Shown: piece by piece, positions 7,079 through 7,688 of the stretch
Layout: every line of letters starts with the position of its first letter
Numbering within the stretch: the stretch's first letter is position 1
Source: JAAZDN01 sp964440875
GTDB lineage: Bacteria; Bacillota_I; Bacilli_A; Erysipelotrichales; Erysipelotrichaceae
NCBI GenBank assembly: GCA_964440875.1
Contig: CAYTTS010000053.1
Coordinates: 1 to 7,688, forward strand
Direction of reading: 5' to 3'
Length of the DNA stretch: 7,688 bases
Notes under the pieces: generated by a model
What the model was told of the DNA's origin: nothing
The model's database searches: none
What the model saw: the letters and a program-made list of their open reading frames with translations, nothing else
Made by a program: the position numbers and the translations under genes

Positions 7079-7634
7079 TTAATGTTAAAGCCCGCTCACT
7101 GATACTACTAAATAAGCTACTGTCACAGTCGATATTACCCTTAACCTCAATAATCCGAGCCGTATTAATATACTTTATATCATTTAAAAATAATACTGAC
7201 TTTCGCTTTAGTCCATTAACTTGTGGTAAACGATATAAGTGTGTTTTTCCATATGGATAGGTCTTTTCACAATAACTTTGATTATACATATTTAAATTAC
7301 TACTCATTGGAACAACTAGTGCCTTACTATTAAAGCAATTTAAAACTAAACCAAAGTGTTGATATCCTGCTTCATTTATATACGCCTTACCAAAATCGAT
7401 ATAACAGATATCTCCTGGTTTCACTTTAAATCCATTTAACTCACTTGATTTATAATTTGCTCGCATATCATAATTAAGTTCACTCAATAGATTTCTAGCA
7501 ATTGTATATGAATCCATCTTTTCAAAGATTAATCTTTGATAATTTAAGTAGTATTCTATAATATCTTCAATACTCTTATCACTTTTATAACCTCTCATAA
7601 TATTTAAAAGATCAGTAATTACTTCATAATGCAT
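7074..7634 (-). CDS. PemK/MazF-like protein with N-terminal helical extension
   Basis: Residues about 70-186 resemble the PemK/MazF fold, small RNases usually acting as toxins of type II toxin-antitoxin pairs. The signs are VKPGDICYIDFG (71-82), the strand YQHFGLVLN (91-99), VVPMSSN (107-113) and KSVLFLNDIKYINTARII (145-162), in the family order GDI..v-f, RPvlV, vvPlTs, Svl..Qir.id..Rl. Where MazF has catalytic Arg and Thr, this protein appears to have His93 and Ser111, so RNase activity is uncertain. Residues 1-65 look mainly helical, charged and unrelated to anything I recognise; at 186 residues it is much longer than the 110-120 usual for MazF. No antitoxin gene is visible: it ends 51 bases before tilS, and all three upstream frames stop by 7668. 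ATG 7632-7634 has GGAGGT (7641-7646) 6 bases upstream. It could be a toxin, a self-neutralised fusion, or a repurposed RNA-binding protein. Confidence 0.72.
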   Translation of the reverse strand: MHYEVITDLLNIMRGYKSDKSIEDIIEYYLNYQRLIFEKMDSYTIARNLLSELNYDMRANYKSSELNGFKVKPGDICYIDFGKAYINEAGYQHFGLVLNCFNSKALVVPMSSNLNMYNQSYCEKTYPYGKTHLYRLPQVNGLKRKSVLFLNDIKYINTARIIEVKGNIDCDSSLFSSISERALTLI

Positions 7635-7647
7635 AAAAACACCTCCA

Positions 7648-7660
7648 CCATAATATATGG
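7648..7660. repeat. Short palindrome in the leader of the PemK-like gene
   Basis: The sequence ccata-ata-tatgg is a perfect 5-base inverted repeat with a 3-base centre, just upstream of the GGAGGT ribosome binding site. Toxin-antitoxin promoters often carry short palindromic operators, so it may be a regulator site, but a 5-base arm is easily chance. The remaining bases to the window edge hold no gene; the minus strand enters with six T (7683-7688), which could be the tail of an upstream terminator. Confidence 0.2.
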
Positions 7661-7688
7661 AAGCATTTTACTTTATCCTAATAAAAAA

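Noticed and set aside
7054..7260. Plus-strand frame of 68 codons covering the tilS promoter and the end of the PemK-like gene, considered as an antisense antitoxin
   Set aside because: It lacks a Shine-Dalgarno sequence, and its translation shows no antitoxin-like or DNA-binding motif; it lies opposite coding sequence.
7652..7680. TATATT as a -10 box for the PemK-like gene with TAGGAT as -35
   Set aside because: The -35 matches only 3/6, and the predicted start would fall on the ribosome binding site; the true promoter is probably beyond the window edge.
1..7688. CRISPR array, insertion sequence, tRNA or rRNA genes, phage attachment sites
   Set aside because: No regularly spaced repeats, transposase motifs, cloverleaf-like sequences or rRNA landmarks were seen on either strand; coding density is near complete.

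Overview
All seven genes lie on the minus strand, so the window reads right to left. In transcription order they are: a PemK/MazF-like protein, tilS, hpt, ftsH, hslO, dusB, and lysS, which runs off the left edge. The order tilS-hpt-ftsH-(coaX)-hslO-...-dusB-lysS is a classic Bacillota arrangement, here in a compact form without coaX or the folate and cysteine genes that interrupt it in Bacillus. By eye the DNA is only about one third G+C. The low G+C, compact order and short TilS N-terminus suggest a Mollicutes-related Bacillota (Acholeplasma, Izemoplasma or Haloplasma-like). Visible Trp codons are TGG and all frames stay open under the standard code, so a Mycoplasma-type TGA=Trp code is unlikely. 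The organism assignment is inference. A run of exactly 100 N inside ftsH shows that this is a scaffolded draft assembly.

Right end (7635-7688): a short leader with a strong ribosome binding site and the start of the PemK/MazF-like gene. This is the only accessory-looking gene. It carries about 70 extra N-terminal residues and altered residues where MazF has its catalytic Arg and Thr. Next comes a 51-base gap with an extended -10 promoter (TGTTATAAT), overlapped by a 9-base inverted repeat that reaches into the end of the PemK-like gene. tilS, hpt, ftsH, hslO and dusB then follow with gaps of 20, 15 and 57 bases and a 17-base hslO/dusB overlap, which looks like one operon. A weak hairpin lies between ftsH and hslO. 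A 63-base gap with a second extended -10 candidate precedes lysS.

Functionally the cluster is mostly about tRNA and protein quality. TilS makes lysidine on tRNA-Ile(CAU), DusB reduces uridine to dihydrouridine in tRNA, and LysRS charges tRNA-Lys. FtsH degrades membrane and misfolded proteins, HslO (Hsp33) is a redox-switched holdase, and Hpt salvages purines. A MazF-type RNase fold at the head would fit an RNA theme, but its link to the operon is only positional.

Most of the window is ordinary core genome and I see no clear new multi-gene system. Worth a second look are the PemK-like protein, the inverted repeat on the tilS promoter, an unusual proline in the LysRS lysine pocket, and the mis-sized assembly gap in ftsH.
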